A stretch of DNA of 64,000 nt from Patiriisocius_A hiemis (GCF_031846325.1 NZ_JAVRHZ010000009.1:56888-120887); one strand, 5' to 3'; positions 9,311 through 17,731 are shown, numbered from the stretch's first letter. Notes: generated by a model from the sequence alone, not told the origin. Translations and numbers: made by a program.

Positions 9311-9441
9311 ATTTGAGTATATGTATTTTGTTTTTATAAATTCTTGTAAAGATACTAATTTGAAAGCCTTTAAAAATTTTAGAAATAAGGACCGCAGAAA
9401 CACGTTTTGCCTGTAGAACTGCAGCTAAAAGCTCTTTTAGA

Positions 9442-10401
9442 CTATAATGCTTGTATAATTTCTTTTTCTTTTTTGGCTTCTTTAAAACTAGGGCGTTCTT
9501 TTAAGGCCTTATTAATCCAGACTAGCGCTGTCTGTTTTTTACCTTGGTTTTTATAAATCTGAGCCATACGATAATATGCCCAATCCTTAGGAACTCCGTC
9601 TTTTGCAGAGTGATTTGCAATATAGGCTTGCAAACAATTAATGCCAAGCTCTGCATCTAGATTGTATTGTGCAGCAATTTTACCAATCTGATAGTTTAGC
9701 TGATTTCTTTTATGAATTTTAAGTGATTGTGAAGCCGTTTCCATGGCTTCTTTTGGCTTGTTGTTTTTCTCGTAATGCTCTGCTAATTTATCATATGTGT
9801 GCGGTGAACCGCCTACCTCAATTGCTTTTTTATAAAACTTTTCTGCATCATTTGGTCTATCACTATATTCTGCAATATATCCATTGGCCAAGTAACCATC
9901 TACGGTTGAAATTTTACCTAACTCATTAGCATACTTAATAGCCTTGCGCTCACTACCGCCTATAATTCCTGGCAGCTGTATATAAAACTCAACCAAAGCC
10001 CAACGTACTTCTATGTGATTGGGGTCTAATTTTGCTGCTTTTTCAAACTCTCTTCTAATATCCCCAATATATGTAGCAGCACGAATTCTACTTATTGAAA
10101 GTGCTTTCATCCCTAAAGCTCCACCATACTTAAAGTGGTAATTGGCATTAGTATCTTCTTCTTCTGCAAGAGATTCATAATACTCTATTGCTGTATCCCA
10201 GTCTTTAGCATAACCTGCTATATCACCAAGGTATTCTCTTGTTTTTTTATGGTTTGGGTTTTGCTCTAAAAACTGTTCAAAAAGAGGTTTTGCTTTGTTA
10301 AAACGTTCTTGATTAAAGTGAGTTTTGGCTTGCTCATAGGAGTTTTGAGCAACTAAAATAAAAGGGCTGATAATAAAAATTAATACAAATCTATTCAACA
10401 T
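9442..10401 (-). CDS. Periplasmic tetratricopeptide-repeat protein
   Basis: A 319-residue protein with a signal peptide (about residues 1-18, ending LVAQ) and helical repeats of TPR type over most of its length, for example AKPLFEQFLEQNPNHKKTREY and ALVWINKALKERPSFKEA. TPR arrays mediate protein contacts, so a scaffold or assembly role in the envelope is likely; no specific partner can be named. It lies 12 bases after a DUF4136 lipoprotein gene and may be the last gene of that transcript. Confidence 0.82.
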   Translation of the reverse strand: MLNRFVLIFIISPFILVAQNSYEQAKTHFNQERFNKAKPLFEQFLEQNPNHKKTREYLGDIAGYAKDWDTAIEYYESLAEEEDTNANYHFKYGGALGMKALSISRIRAATYIGDIRREFEKAAKLDPNHIEVRWALVEFYIQLPGIIGGSERKAIKYANELGKISTVDGYLANGYIAEYSDRPNDAEKFYKKAIEVGGSPHTYDKLAEHYEKNNKPKEAMETASQSLKIHKRNQLNYQIGKIAAQYNLDAELGINCLQAYIANHSAKDGVPKDWAYYRMAQIYKNQGKKQTALVWINKALKERPSFKEAKKEKEIIQAL

Positions 10402-10413
10402 AAAATGTTAGTG

Positions 10414-10932
10414 TTATTTACTACTTGCTGTAAACTTTTCTACTGTTTTCTCTAAGTAGTTTTTATAGTATTTAAATTTCTCTTTTGGGGTAATTGTTTT
10501 TTCATAGATTCCATCAATATTAGAACTCCATATTAACTTATCACTATCTACATCAATAAAATCAACTATTAAATTTTGATTTACTTTCACATTCTTAATT
10601 GGAATACTTTTATCTACATCATCATTAATAGACCCAATAGGTATAAAATTATTAGAGTTTCCTATATAATTTAACTCCTCAGCAAAAAAATTAATATACA
10701 AGTCTGGGTTTTTAGACTTTTTATACTTTGCTTTAAGCATATTAATTTCTATTATTTGTACAATAAGCTTACTTTCTTCTTCTGTTAAACCAGTTTTAAG
10801 TGTTGGATAGAAGTTGTATGTTTTATACTGTGAGTAATCAACGTCTTCTTTCATAGTATAAATCGAGGCTTTACAACCTAATAAAACTATAAAAGAACTA
10901 ATAATTAAAATTACTCTAATATAACTTAACAT
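10414..10932 (-). CDS. DUF4136 lipoprotein (second of a pair)
   Basis: A 172-residue lipoprotein. The signal peptide ends in the lipobox VLLGC, making Cys20 the acceptor. The mature domain starts with the DUF4136 pattern (DYSQYKTYNFYPT), then the GLTEEESKLI helix, a variable loop, and the strand VDFIDVDSDKLIWSS near the end. It is a clear paralogue of the adjacent upstream gene, which shares these landmarks in the same order, but the glycine-rich loop of its partner is replaced by an Asn/Ile-rich one. Four bases separate the two genes. DUF4136 proteins are envelope lipoproteins of unknown function. Confidence 0.85.
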   Translation of the reverse strand: MLSYIRVILIISSFIVLLGCKASIYTMKEDVDYSQYKTYNFYPTLKTGLTEEESKLIVQIIEINMLKAKYKKSKNPDLYINFFAEELNYIGNSNNFIPIGSINDDVDKSIPIKNVKVNQNLIVDFIDVDSDKLIWSSNIDGIYEKTITPKEKFKYYKNYLEKTVEKFTASSK

Positions 10933-10936
10933 AAAT

Positions 10937-11458
10937 CTATTCTGCTTTAGGCGGGTACTTTTTTAACGCCTTTTCAATAATTGTGAAGTAATATTTTTCT
11001 TTTTGAAGTGGTGAAGCTTTTTCTTTATAATTACCATCTACAATAGCTTGCCAAAACAAATCATCTTTTTGTACATCTATAAAGTCTATTGTAAATTGTT
11101 GGTTTACAGATTTACCTCCAATTGGAATACCACCACTTATACCAAATCCTCCATTGCGTCCCCCACTTCCTACTCCAACACCTATACTACTTCGAGAGTT
11201 TGATAGTTGTTCTTTAGCAAAAAAATTGATGTAAAACTGTGGACTGCTTGACTTTTTAAAACCTCTGGTTTGTAATAAACTATCTGTACTCTTTATGATA
11301 CGTTTATTGTCTAGTTCACTAAGTCCAGAATTTATGCTTGGATAATAATTGTAGGTTTTATAAACCGAAAAATCTGTCTGCTTCTCATAGTCTACAGCTA
11401 CTGTTGCTCCACAAGAAGCCAACAATGCACAGACCAAAACAGTATATATAAATTTCAT
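10937..11458 (-). CDS. DUF4136 lipoprotein (first of a pair)
   Basis: A 173-residue lipoprotein with lipobox ALLASC (Cys16). The DUF4136 core is seen in DFSVYKTYNYYPS, GLSELDNKRII, FYINFFAKE and IDFIDVQKDDLFWQA. The middle loop (residues about 95-115) is unusually rich in glycine and serine. Tandem paralogue of the following gene and probably ancestral or sister to it by duplication. A 73-base gap separates it from obg upstream, so it may have its own promoter; I see no perfect -7 box there. Confidence 0.85.
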   Translation of the reverse strand: MKFIYTVLVCALLASCGATVAVDYEKQTDFSVYKTYNYYPSINSGLSELDNKRIIKSTDSLLQTRGFKKSSSPQFYINFFAKEQLSNSRSSIGVGVGSGGRNGGFGISGGIPIGGKSVNQQFTIDFIDVQKDDLFWQAIVDGNYKEKASPLQKEKYYFTIIEKALKKYPPKAE

Positions 11459-11531
11459 AATGTTGTCAATTACATTATAAATCTACGCAAAAAGTACGCC
11501 AAGAGATTTTGGTTTTGTTATTCTTTAACAA

Positions 11532-12545
11532 TTAACCTCTCACTTTCTCATTTAACATCCCCCACAACGTGTCTTTCAATTCCATAAGGCCTTGTTGTGC
11601 TACAGATGAGAAAAATAGATATGGAATTCCTTTAAATTGAATATCTAATTCGGTTTTCATTTCACTTTTAAGCTCCTCGTCTAGCATATCACTTTTTGAG
11701 ATAGCTACAAGTTTATCTTTGTCAATAAGCTCTGGGTTATACCTGCGTAATTCGTCTAGAAGAATATCATATTGTTTTTTAATATCATCTGCATCTGCAG
11801 GTATTAAAAATAATAGTGTAGAGTTACGTTCTATGTGTCTTAAAAAATAATGTCCTAGCCCTCTGCCTTCTGCCGCACCTTCAATAATCCCAGGGATATC
11901 TGCCATGACAAAAGTTTTATAATCACGGTATTCTACAATTCCTAAGTTTGGTTTTAACGTAGTAAACTCATAATTGGCAATTTTAGGTTTTGCAGCTGTA
12001 ATAACCGAAAGTAACGTTGACTTTCCTGCATTTGGGAAACCCACCAAACCAACATCTGCAAGCACCTTCATTTCTAGTGTAAAATTACCTTCTTCACCAT
12101 CTAATCCAGGCTGTGCATATCGTGGTGTCTGGTTTGTAGAAGATTTAAAATGATTATTTCCTCGTCCTCCTTTTCCTCCTTTGGCGAGAATTAACTCTTC
12201 CCCATCTTCAAGTAATTCTTTTAATGTTTCTCCAGTATCTGTGTTTTTCACTACAGTTCCTAAAGGCACCTCTATATATACATCCTCACCATCTGCACCT
12301 GTACTAGTTTGTTTTCCTCCAGCTCCTCCATGACCTGCTTTAAAGTGACGCTTAAATTTTAAATGGTATAGCGTCCACATATTCTCATTTGCTTTAAGAA
12401 TTACATGTCCTCCGCGACCACCATCACCACCGTCAGGTCCTCCTTTAGGAATATATTTTTCACGTCTTAGGTGCGCACTCCCCTTACCTCCTTTTCCGGA
12501 AGTAACGTGAATCTTAACATAATCTACAAAATTGCCTTCTGTCAT
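11532..12545 (-). CDS. obg: GTPase Obg/CgtA
   Basis: Conserved ribosome-associated GTPase needed for late 50S subunit assembly and growth control. Residues about 5-160 form the glycine-rich Obg fold (GGPDGGDGGRGG and similar). The G domain follows with G1 GFPNAGKS, G3 DIPGI and a G4-like AISKSD. At 337 residues it stops just after the G domain and lacks the C-terminal OCT extension found in some Gram-positive homologues, which is normal for this phylum. It lies 29 bases after adk, with a perfect palindromic hairpin in the gap, and is probably co-transcribed with it. Confidence 0.95.
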   Translation of the reverse strand: MTEGNFVDYVKIHVTSGKGGKGSAHLRREKYIPKGGPDGGDGGRGGHVILKANENMWTLYHLKFKRHFKAGHGGAGGKQTSTGADGEDVYIEVPLGTVVKNTDTGETLKELLEDGEELILAKGGKGGRGNNHFKSSTNQTPRYAQPGLDGEEGNFTLEMKVLADVGLVGFPNAGKSTLLSVITAAKPKIANYEFTTLKPNLGIVEYRDYKTFVMADIPGIIEGAAEGRGLGHYFLRHIERNSTLLFLIPADADDIKKQYDILLDELRRYNPELIDKDKLVAISKSDMLDEELKSEMKTELDIQFKGIPYLFFSSVAQQGLMELKDTLWGMLNEKVRG

Positions 12546-12552
12546 GGTTTAT

Positions 12553-12570
12553 TTCCTGCTAAAGCAGGAA
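12553..12570. repeat. Palindromic hairpin between adk and obg
   Basis: Two perfect 8-base arms, TTCCTGCT and AGCAGGAA, separated by AA; with a realistic four-base loop the apex reads TAAA. It occupies most of the 29-base adk-obg gap, has no following T-run on either strand, and so is not a normal terminator. It resembles the second hairpin at 13156-13169. From memory, short GC-rich palindromes of this kind are dispersed through many Flavobacteriaceae genomes. Confidence 0.6.
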
Positions 12571-12574
12571 TGTT

Positions 12575-13147
12575 TTAAAGTTTGTCTATTACAGCACTTA
12601 AACGGTCTGTAATTTCTTCGATACTTCCTACACCGTCAACCCCAAAGTATTTATCTTCTTTCTGGTAATATTCTTTTAAAATATCTGTTTTACGGTAGTA
12701 TTCTGCTATTCTTTCTCTTATTACTTCTTCATTCGCATCATCTGCTCTACCACTAGATTTTCCTCTTTCAAGTAGGCGCCCTACTAAAACTTCATCATCT
12801 ACTTCTAAAGCTACCATCGCATTTATTTGTGAGTCTTTTTCTTTCATCAACTTTGCTAATGCAGTTGCTTGCGCTTCAGTTCTAGGGAAACCATCAAAAA
12901 TAAATCCGTTAGCACCTTCATTTTTTTCTACCTCTGCATTTAACATATTTATCGTTACCTCATCAGGAACCAAGTGTCCTTTATCCATATAGCTCTTTGC
13001 TAAATTCCCAAGCTCTGTTTCGTTCTTAATGTTATATCGAAATACATCACCTGTAGAGATATGCACTAATGCATACTTTTCTTTTAATATTTCTGCTTGT
13101 GTTCCTTTTCCTGCACCCGGAGGGCCAAATAATACTATATTTTTCAT
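12575..13147 (-). CDS. adk: Adenylate kinase
   Basis: Cytoplasmic AMP phosphotransferase. The P-loop GPPGAGKGTQ, the AMP-site phrases HISTGDVFR and FIFDGFPRT, and the lid motif LLERGKSSGRADD are all present; the lid has no zinc cysteines. Starting at the ATG at 13147 gives 190 residues (MKNIVLFGPPG), the usual size of short-type Bacteroidota enzymes. The frame stays open for 30 codons upstream to an ATG at 13237. That stretch starts MWNWFKNFFGK and contains a palindromic element, and a good promoter lies just beyond it, so an N-terminally extended form is possible. Divergent from purK. Confidence 0.9.
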   Translation of the reverse strand: MKNIVLFGPPGAGKGTQAEILKEKYALVHISTGDVFRYNIKNETELGNLAKSYMDKGHLVPDEVTINMLNAEVEKNEGANGFIFDGFPRTEAQATALAKLMKEKDSQINAMVALEVDDEVLVGRLLERGKSSGRADDANEEVIRERIAEYYRKTDILKEYYQKEDKYFGVDGVGSIEEITDRLSAVIDKL

Positions 13148-13155
13148 ATTTATTG

Positions 13156-13169
13156 TCCGCGAAAGCGGA
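13156..13169. repeat. Palindromic hairpin in the adk leader
   Basis: TCCGC and GCGGA arms enclose GAAA, a GNRA tetraloop when read on the plus strand. It lies about nine bases upstream of the internal adk ATG, inside the region that could encode an N-terminal extension (there it reads as Ala-Pro-Leu-Ser-Arg). Similar in shape to the hairpin on the other side of adk at 12553-12570. It could influence adk translation or be a small dispersed element. Confidence 0.55.
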
Positions 13170-13277
13170 GCATTTTTAAGTTTAACTTCTTTAGTGTTAT
13201 TATTTTTTCCGAAGAAATTTTTAAACCAATTCCACATAAAAAGTACTACTAATTTTTGTTTGTCTCTATTGAGGGTG

Positions 13278-13285
13278 CAAAGATA
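13278..13285 (-). promoter_or_regulatory. Predicted promoter -7 element of adk-obg
   Basis: On the minus strand the box reads TATCTTTG, a perfect match to the Bacteroidota -7 consensus TAnnTTTG. No TTG is seen at the -33 position. Transcription would start near 13271, about 34 bases before the upstream ATG at 13237 and about 124 bases before the ATG at 13147. Confidence 0.5.
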
Positions 13286-13387
13286 CTTTTTTTCTTCTGA
13301 AGCACATTACGTAGTCTTACTTTCAATTGATTTTGATTTACCAGCTTCAATTTTTAGTTTCGCTTTCGATTTCGTCTTCAAACATCG

Positions 13388-13395
13388 TACCTTTG
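13388..13395 (+). promoter_or_regulatory. Predicted promoter -7 element of purK
   Basis: TACCTTTG matches TAnnTTTG perfectly and ends only four bases before the purK ATG at 13400. If used, the transcript would start at or within a base or two of the start codon, making the mRNA leaderless or nearly so. No convincing TTG at -33 is seen, so support rests on the -7 box. Confidence 0.45.
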
Positions 13396-13399
13396 TGCT

Positions 13400-14557
13400 A
13401 TGGCAAATTATTTTTCTTCAGATTTCAAGTTAGGAATCCTTGGCGGAGGGCAGTTAGGCAAAATGCTTTTGTACGAAACTAGAAAATTTGACATTGCTAC
13501 ACATGTTCTCGACCCAAGTGCTGAAGCTCCTTCAAAAATAGCATGTAATTATTTTGAGCAAGGAGACTTAATGGATTATGATACTGTATACAACTTTGGT
13601 CAACAAGTAGATGTCCTCACATTTGAGATTGAAAGTGTAAATGTTGATGCGCTTGCAGCTCTAGAGGCTGAGGGGAAAAAAGTATATCCATCCTCAAAAA
13701 CACTACAAAACATACAAGATAAAGGCGTTCAGAAACAGTTTTACAAAGCACATAAAATTCCAACATCTCCTTTTAGAGTTTTTGAATCAAAAAACGAACT
13801 TAATGAAGCTATTGTTCGCAAAGAAATAGAGTATCCATTTGTATGGAAAAGCTGTACTGGTGGTTATGACGGTAAAGGCGTAAGTATCATTAAAGATGCA
13901 GAAGCCATTATACCATTACCTAGCGGTGCCTGTATTGCTGAAAAATTAATTCCTTTTAAAAATGAACTAGCTGTTATTGTAGCTAGAAATGTTTCGGGAG
14001 AAGTAGCTACATATCCTGTAGTAGAAATGGAATTTCATCCAGAGGCCAATCAGGTAGAATATGTAATTTGCCCAGCTAGAATTGATGAAAATGTTTCAGA
14101 AAAGGCTAGAGAAGTAGCAAAGAAAGTCTCTAATGCCTTTGAACATGTGGGGCTATTGGCAGTAGAGTTATTTCAAACTAAAGATGATGAAATTCTAGTA
14201 AATGAAGTTGCGCCAAGACCACATAATAGTGGACATTATAGTATTGAAGCAAGCTATACCAATCAATTTGAACAACACCTAAGGGCTATTTTAGACCTTC
14301 CGTTAGGGAATACAGATAGCAAAGTTGGTGGAATTATGGTTAACTTAGTAGGTGCTGAGGGACATACAGGAAATGTTGATTATAAGAACATCGAAAACAT
14401 CCTTAAATTAGAAGGTGTTACACCCCATATCTACGGAAAAAAACAAACAAGACCTTTTAGAAAAATGGGACATGTTACCATTGTAAATAAGGATATTGCA
14501 AAAGCTAGGCAAATAGCTGAAAAGGTAAAGAAAACAATTGAAGTAATAAGTAAATAA
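13400..14557 (+). CDS. purK: N5-carboxyaminoimidazole ribonucleotide synthase
   Basis: ATP-grasp enzyme of de novo purine synthesis that carboxylates AIR with bicarbonate to N5-CAIR. The N-terminus GILGGGQLGKMLL is the PurK signature. The ATP-grasp core has PFVWKSCTGGYDGKGV, IAEKLIPF and the metal-site stretch VNEVAPRPHNSGHYSIEA. Its 385 residues are normal. It is followed six bases later by purE, whose product uses N5-CAIR, a standard purK-purE operon though in the less common order. Divergent from adk, with a -7 promoter box abutting the start codon. Confidence 0.95.
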   Translation: MANYFSSDFKLGILGGGQLGKMLLYETRKFDIATHVLDPSAEAPSKIACNYFEQGDLMDYDTVYNFGQQVDVLTFEIESVNVDALAALEAEGKKVYPSSKTLQNIQDKGVQKQFYKAHKIPTSPFRVFESKNELNEAIVRKEIEYPFVWKSCTGGYDGKGVSIIKDAEAIIPLPSGACIAEKLIPFKNELAVIVARNVSGEVATYPVVEMEFHPEANQVEYVICPARIDENVSEKAREVAKKVSNAFEHVGLLAVELFQTKDDEILVNEVAPRPHNSGHYSIEASYTNQFEQHLRAILDLPLGNTDSKVGGIMVNLVGAEGHTGNVDYKNIENILKLEGVTPHIYGKKQTRPFRKMGHVTIVNKDIAKARQIAEKVKKTIEVISK

Positions 14558-14563
14558 CAATAT

Positions 14564-15052
14564 ATGAAAGTAGGAATCATTATGGGAAGCACTAGCGATA
14601 TGCCGGTTATGCAAGACGCTATAGATATTTTAAAAGGATTTGATATTGAAATAGAAGTAGATATTGTTTCTGCCCATAGAACTCCAGACAAACTATTTGA
14701 TTATAGTAAAAATGCACATACAAGAGGTATCGCTGTAATTATTGCTGGTGCTGGAGGTGCGGCGCATTTACCAGGAATGGTTGCTTCTTTATCACCGTTA
14801 CCTGTTATTGGAGTTCCCGTAAAATCTAGCAACTCTATTGATGGATGGGATTCAGTTTTGTCTATTCTACAAATGCCAGGTGGTGTTCCTGTAGCTACAG
14901 TTGCACTTAACGGAGCTAAAAATGCTGGTATTCTAGCGGCTCAAATTATTGGCGCAGCAGACAAATGCGTGCTTGACAAAGTAATTGCCTATAAAGAAGG
15001 GCTTAAGTTTAAAGTAGAAAAAGGAGCAGAAGAAGTTCGCAGTAAATACTAG
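14564..15052 (+). CDS. purE: N5-CAIR mutase
   Basis: A 162-residue class I PurE that converts N5-CAIR to CAIR. The signature GSTSDMPVMQ is near the N-terminus, followed by VSAHRTPDKL with the catalytic His, AGAGGAAHLPGMVAS, and PLPVIGVPV. Length and motifs match bacterial PurE. It follows purK by six bases; the stop codon is immediately followed by a 7-bp tandem repeat leading into the M3 peptidase gene. Confidence 0.95.
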   Translation: MKVGIIMGSTSDMPVMQDAIDILKGFDIEIEVDIVSAHRTPDKLFDYSKNAHTRGIAVIIAGAGGAAHLPGMVASLSPLPVIGVPVKSSNSIDGWDSVLSILQMPGGVPVATVALNGAKNAGILAAQIIGAADKCVLDKVIAYKEGLKFKVEKGAEEVRSKY

Positions 15053-15053
15053 G

Positions 15054-15100
15054 CTCACCACTCATAACTCACCACTCATAACTCATAACTCATAACTCAA
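15054..15100 (+). repeat. Heptanucleotide tandem repeat upstream of the M3 peptidase gene
   Basis: Six full 7-bp units and a partial one: ctcacca, ctcataa, ctcacca, ctcataa, ctcataa, ctcataa, ctcaa. It fills the purE to peptidase gap (51 bases) and ends three bases before the ATG at 15104. The array contains no Shine-Dalgarno-like sequence. Slippage would alter the distance between the end of purE and the peptidase start. Confidence 0.9.
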
Positions 15101-15103
15101 TTT

Positions 15104-17128
15104 ATGAATAACCCTTTATTACAACCCTTTGATACAGCTCCATTTTCTAAAATAAAAAACGAGCACTACCTCCCTGCAATCAAAGAACTTATATCACAAA
15201 CCAAAAGCGAAATTGAACACATAGCCAATGCCACTACTACCCCAACTTTTCAAAATACTATTGAGGCGTTAGAGAATACTGGAGAGCAGTTAAATAGAGT
15301 TACAAGTATCTTTTTTAATTTAAATAGTGCAGAAACAAATGAAGAAATTCAGAAAATAGCACAGAAACTTTCACCTTTGCTTTCTGCTTTCAAAAACGAT
15401 TTACTACTTAATGAAGCATTGTTTAAGCGTGTAAAAGAGGTTTATGATTCTAAAGGCACTTTAAATTTAACTCCAGAGCAACAAATGTTACTAGAAAAGC
15501 AATACAAAGGCTTTTCTAGAAACGGAGCAAATCTTTCAGAAAAAGATAAAAAAACACTACGAAAATTAGATGCAGACCTCTCTAAACTAAGTCTCACATT
15601 TGGTGAAAATGTACTTGCTGAAACTAATAAATATGAGATGCATCTTACAAATGAAGAGGACCTCAACGGACTTCCTGAAGGTGCAAAAGAAGCTGCTGCT
15701 CAAACTGCTAAAGAAAAAGGAAAAAAAGGTTGGCACATTACTCTAGATTATCCTAGTTACATTCCTTTTATGAAGTATGCTTCTAATAGAGCTTTACGTA
15801 AAGAGTTGTCACTTGCTTTTGGAAGCAGAGCTTTTAAAAACAATGAGCATAACAATGAAGAAGTGGTTTTACAGATTGTAACCCTAAGGAACCAAAGAGC
15901 AAATCTATTGGGGTACTCTACCCATGCAGATTTTGTATTAGAAGAACGAATGGCTGAAACACCCACAAAGGTGCAATCGTTTTTAAATGAGCTACTTGAA
16001 AAAGCAAAGCCAGCCGCAAAAAGAGAATTTGAGGAACTTTCAGCATTTGCAAAAGAACTAGACGGTATTGAGCAACTTGAAAAATGGGATAGTGCTTATT
16101 ATGCAGAAAAACTAAAACAAAAGTTATTTAATCTCGATGATGAAAAACTAAAACCTTACTTTAAGTTAGAAAATGTAATTGATGGAGTATTTACAGTTGC
16201 TAATAAGTTATTTGGTCTTCAGTTTGTATTAAATACAGAAGTTGATGTTTATCATAAAGACGTAAAGGTTTATAGTGTGCTTGATGCCGAAGGTGTTTTT
16301 GTTTCTATCTTTTATGCAGATTTCCACCCAAGACCTGGAAAAAGAGGAGGTGCTTGGATGACAAGTTATAAGTCACAGCAAATTAAAGATGGAGAAAACG
16401 ACAGGCCCCATGTTTCCATCGTTTGTAATTTTACAAAACCTACAGCAAGTAAGCCCTCGCTACTTACATTTAATGAAGTAACCACACTTTTCCATGAGTT
16501 TGGTCATGCACTCCACGGAATGCTTGCAAATACTACCTATTCTAGTTTAAGTGGCACAAACGTGTATTGGGATTTTGTTGAATTACCAAGTCAGATTTTA
16601 GAAAACTGGTGTTATCAAAAAGAAACGTTAGAACTTTTTGCAACACATTATGAAACGGGTGAAGTCATCCCAATGGAGTACGTTGAGAAAATTAAAGAAT
16701 CTGCTACCTTTCATGAAGGCATGCAAACCTTACGACAATTGAGTTTTGGTATGTTAGACATGGCTTGGCATGCTGGAGAATCACCTAAACAAATTACTTC
16801 AGTAAAAGAATTTGAAACTACTGCTTTTAAAAACACAAACCTATTCCCACCTACCCCAGAAACGTGTATGAGCACCTCGTTTAGTCATATCTTTCAAGGC
16901 GGATATTCTGCTGGGTATTATAGTTATAAATGGGCAGAAGTTTTAGATGCAGATGCCTTTGCTTATTTTAAAGAAGAAGGTATTTTTAATAAAAAAGTAG
17001 CTGCCAAATTTAAGGATTTTGTGCTTTCGCAGGGTGGGACGCAAGACCCAATGGAATTGTATATTAAGTTTAGAGGCAAAAAACCAAATCCCGATGCCTT
17101 GTTAAAACGGGCTGGATTGTTGAAGTAA
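15104..17128 (+). CDS. M3 family oligopeptidase
   Basis: A 674-residue zinc metallopeptidase of family M3 (oligopeptidase A / dipeptidyl carboxypeptidase type). It starts NPLLQPFDTAPFSKIK, as cytoplasmic members do, with no signal peptide, and degrades short peptides. The zinc motif HEFGH is at 464-468, the third ligand probably the Glu in DFVELPSQILENW, and the C-terminal FSHIFQGGYSAGYYSY stretch is the usual substrate-binding region. OpA and Dcp types cannot be separated with certainty from sequence alone. The heptanucleotide repeat directly upstream is unusual for the gene. Confidence 0.92.
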   Translation: MNNPLLQPFDTAPFSKIKNEHYLPAIKELISQTKSEIEHIANATTTPTFQNTIEALENTGEQLNRVTSIFFNLNSAETNEEIQKIAQKLSPLLSAFKNDLLLNEALFKRVKEVYDSKGTLNLTPEQQMLLEKQYKGFSRNGANLSEKDKKTLRKLDADLSKLSLTFGENVLAETNKYEMHLTNEEDLNGLPEGAKEAAAQTAKEKGKKGWHITLDYPSYIPFMKYASNRALRKELSLAFGSRAFKNNEHNNEEVVLQIVTLRNQRANLLGYSTHADFVLEERMAETPTKVQSFLNELLEKAKPAAKREFEELSAFAKELDGIEQLEKWDSAYYAEKLKQKLFNLDDEKLKPYFKLENVIDGVFTVANKLFGLQFVLNTEVDVYHKDVKVYSVLDAEGVFVSIFYADFHPRPGKRGGAWMTSYKSQQIKDGENDRPHVSIVCNFTKPTASKPSLLTFNEVTTLFHEFGHALHGMLANTTYSSLSGTNVYWDFVELPSQILENWCYQKETLELFATHYETGEVIPMEYVEKIKESATFHEGMQTLRQLSFGMLDMAWHAGESPKQITSVKEFETTAFKNTNLFPPTPETCMSTSFSHIFQGGYSAGYYSYKWAEVLDADAFAYFKEEGIFNKKVAAKFKDFVLSQGGTQDPMELYIKFRGKKPNPDALLKRAGLLK

Positions 17129-17182
17129 ATGCTTCTCTACTTCTTATAAAACAAAAACAGTCAAGATTTATAAATTTTCAAT

Positions 17183-17216
17183 TATTTTTGAAATTTTAAA
17201 AGTTTTAGTATATTTG
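17183..17216 (+). promoter_or_regulatory. Predicted promoter of the GbsR-type regulator
   Basis: TTG at 17188-17190, an 18-base spacer, then TATATTTG at 17209-17216, which matches TAnnTTTG. The -7 box ends four bases before the ATG at 17221, implying a leaderless or near-leaderless mRNA. A second perfect -7 box, TATTTTTG at 17183-17190, overlaps the -33 element and would give a leader of roughly 25 bases. Either or both may be used. Confidence 0.5.
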
Positions 17217-17220
17217 AATT

Positions 17221-17724
17221 ATGGAATATAAAGAAGCAAAAGACAAATTTATAGGTACTTGGGGAGCCTTAGGATCGTTATGGGGCATTAATAAAGCAAT
17301 GGCTCAAATACATGCCTTATTATTTATTTCTCCAAACCCTCTATCCATGGAAGACATTATGGAAGAATTAGAAATCTCTCGTGGAAATACAAGCATGAAC
17401 TTAAGAGGGTTAATGGACTGGGGCATTGTATACAAAGTAAATATTCCTGGGGAACGCAAAGAATTTTTTTCTAGCGAGAAAGATGTGACAGAGCTTTCAA
17501 GGCAAATAGCAAAAGAAAGAAGCCGCAGAGAATTACAACCTACCATTAAAGTTTTAAAAGAAGTATCATCTATTAAAGATGATGGTTCTGAAAAAACAAA
17601 AGAGCTTATAAAACAAACTAAAGCAATGCATGAATTAGCAGATACTGCAGACACTATGATGAATAGAATTGTTAATCAAGAACAAAACTGGATTACCAAG
17701 ACATTGGTGAAATTTTTAAAGTAA
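17221..17724 (+). CDS. GbsR/MarR-family transcriptional regulator
   Basis: A 167-residue DNA-binding protein of the GbsR-like branch of MarR regulators. The winged helix-turn-helix is visible as PLSMEDIMEELEISRGNTSM (about residues 40-60), then NLRGLMDWGIV and the wing NIPGERKEFF. The C-terminal half is a long helical dimerisation region. It heads a rightward cluster with a membrane protein, a methyltransferase and an SRPBCC protein, which are its likely targets. A small-molecule ligand is probable, as in GbsR, but unknown. Confidence 0.85.
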   Translation: MEYKEAKDKFIGTWGALGSLWGINKAMAQIHALLFISPNPLSMEDIMEELEISRGNTSMNLRGLMDWGIVYKVNIPGERKEFFSSEKDVTELSRQIAKERSRRELQPTIKVLKEVSSIKDDGSEKTKELIKQTKAMHELADTADTMMNRIVNQEQNWITKTLVKFLK

Positions 17725-17731
17725 AGAAAAG

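Noticed and set aside
9311..9403. N-terminal extension of mpl
   Set aside because: No similarity to Mpl, and a promoter-like TATCTTTA lies inside it; the ATG at 9310 gives the conserved MRVHFTAIGG.
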